5,423 bases of DNA, from NCBI GenBank assembly GCA_002482775.1, contig DLGQ01000060.1, forward strand, positions 1-5,423, given 5' to 3'. The notes under the pieces are model-generated. The model was not told the origin of the DNA and searched no databases. It saw only the letters and a list, made by a program, of their open reading frames with translations. Source of the DNA: Flavobacteriales bacterium UBA7690. GTDB lineage: Bacteria; Bacteroidota; Bacteroidia; Flavobacteriales_F; PHOS-HE28. Every line of letters starts with the position of its first letter. The first letter of the stretch is position 1. This document shows positions 5,136 through 5,423 of the stretch, piece by piece. Both the position numbers and the translations under genes were made by a program.

Positions 5136-5423
5136 ATGTTGACCACCCTGGACCGCTACATCATCCGGCAGTTCCTGGGCACGTTCTTCTTCATCCTGGT
5201 CGTGATCATGCTCATCGCCGTGGTGTTCGACATCAGCGAGAAGACACAGGACTTCGCCACCATGACGGCGACCACCAAGGAGATCATTTTCGACTTCTAC
5301 ATCAACTTCATCGTCTACTACAGCAACCTCTTCAGCGGGCTGTTGATCTTTCTGGCGGTGCTGCTCTTCACCAGCCGCCTCGCCCACCGCACGGAGGTGA
5401 TCGCCATGCTCAGCAGCGGCGTC
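5136..5423 (+). CDS. LptF/LptG (YjgP/YjgQ) family permease, N-terminal part
   Basis: An ATG at 5136 opens 96 codons that continue past the right edge. This family forms the membrane part of the LptB2FG transporter, which extracts lipopolysaccharide from the inner membrane for export to the outer membrane. Family features visible: the N-terminal amphipathic start MLTTLDRYIIRQFLGTFFF (1-19), membrane helix 1 (about 15-31) ending in FDISEK (31-36), helix 2 (about 55-80), and the cytoplasmic motif HRTEVIAMLSSGV (84-96), equivalent to the conserved coupling-helix segment that contacts LptB. About three quarters of the usual length of some 350 residues is missing. Bacteroidota typically carry two such proteins, and F cannot be told from G here. 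Its position directly after tgt is, as I recall, a common arrangement in Bacteroidota. The 157-nt repeat-rich spacer suggests it may have its own transcription start. Confidence 0.92.
   Translation, partial: MLTTLDRYIIRQFLGTFFFILVVIMLIAVVFDISEKTQDFATMTATTKEIIFDFYINFIVYYSNLFSGLLIFLAVLLFTSRLAHRTEVIAMLSSGV

Noticed and set aside
5043..5387. Minus-strand open frame of 114 codons opposite the permease start
   Set aside because: The Glu/Asp/His-rich translation is the antisense of a clear LptF/LptG N-terminus and runs into the repeat region.

Overview
The window looks like chromosome from a high-GC (about 60 % by eye) member of the Bacteroidota, probably an uncultured Flavobacteriales-like lineage. 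The assignment is inferred. No start codon has a usable Shine-Dalgarno sequence. Two lipoproteins carry acidic or polar residues right after the lipidated Cys. The histidine kinase is a short one-helix NarL/LuxR-type enzyme of a kind common in this phylum. A tgt gene lacking the usual zinc cysteines is followed by an LptF/LptG-type permease.

Layout. 1-153 (-) is the N-terminus of a lipoprotein running off the left edge. 154-538 is a 385-nt divergent intergenic region with a strong GC hairpin and weak promoter-like words but no convincing gene. 539-3611 (+) is a tight four-gene cluster: an unknown lipoprotein, a seven-helix membrane protein, a one-helix sensor histidine kinase and a NarL/LuxR-type response regulator. 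Junctions are a 1-nt overlap, an 11-nt overlap and a 1-nt gap, so the four are probably co-transcribed and translationally coupled. 3612-3847 holds an array of CATGTGNN octamers kept in exact 8-nt register. 3848-4978 (+) is tgt, the queuosine tRNA-guanine transglycosylase. 4979-5135 holds 21-bp tandem repeats whose second copy pairs with a downstream inverted arm to give a roughly 78-nt imperfect hairpin. 5136-5423 (+) is the N-terminal 96 residues of an LptF/LptG-family permease cut by the right edge.

How the genes may work together. The kinase has almost no extracytoplasmic domain of its own, so the lipoprotein and/or the seven-helix protein are the obvious candidates for sensing input, with the regulator as transcriptional output. 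This is inferred from gene order and overlap. The kinase lacks the usual N-box glutamate (Val175), which raises the question of whether it is mainly a kinase or a phosphatase. tgt and the permease are housekeeping genes (tRNA modification, lipopolysaccharide export) with no evident link to the signalling cluster.

Most worth following up: the sensor module with its unknown lipoprotein, the two intergenic repeat structures, and the atypical residues in the kinase and in Tgt.
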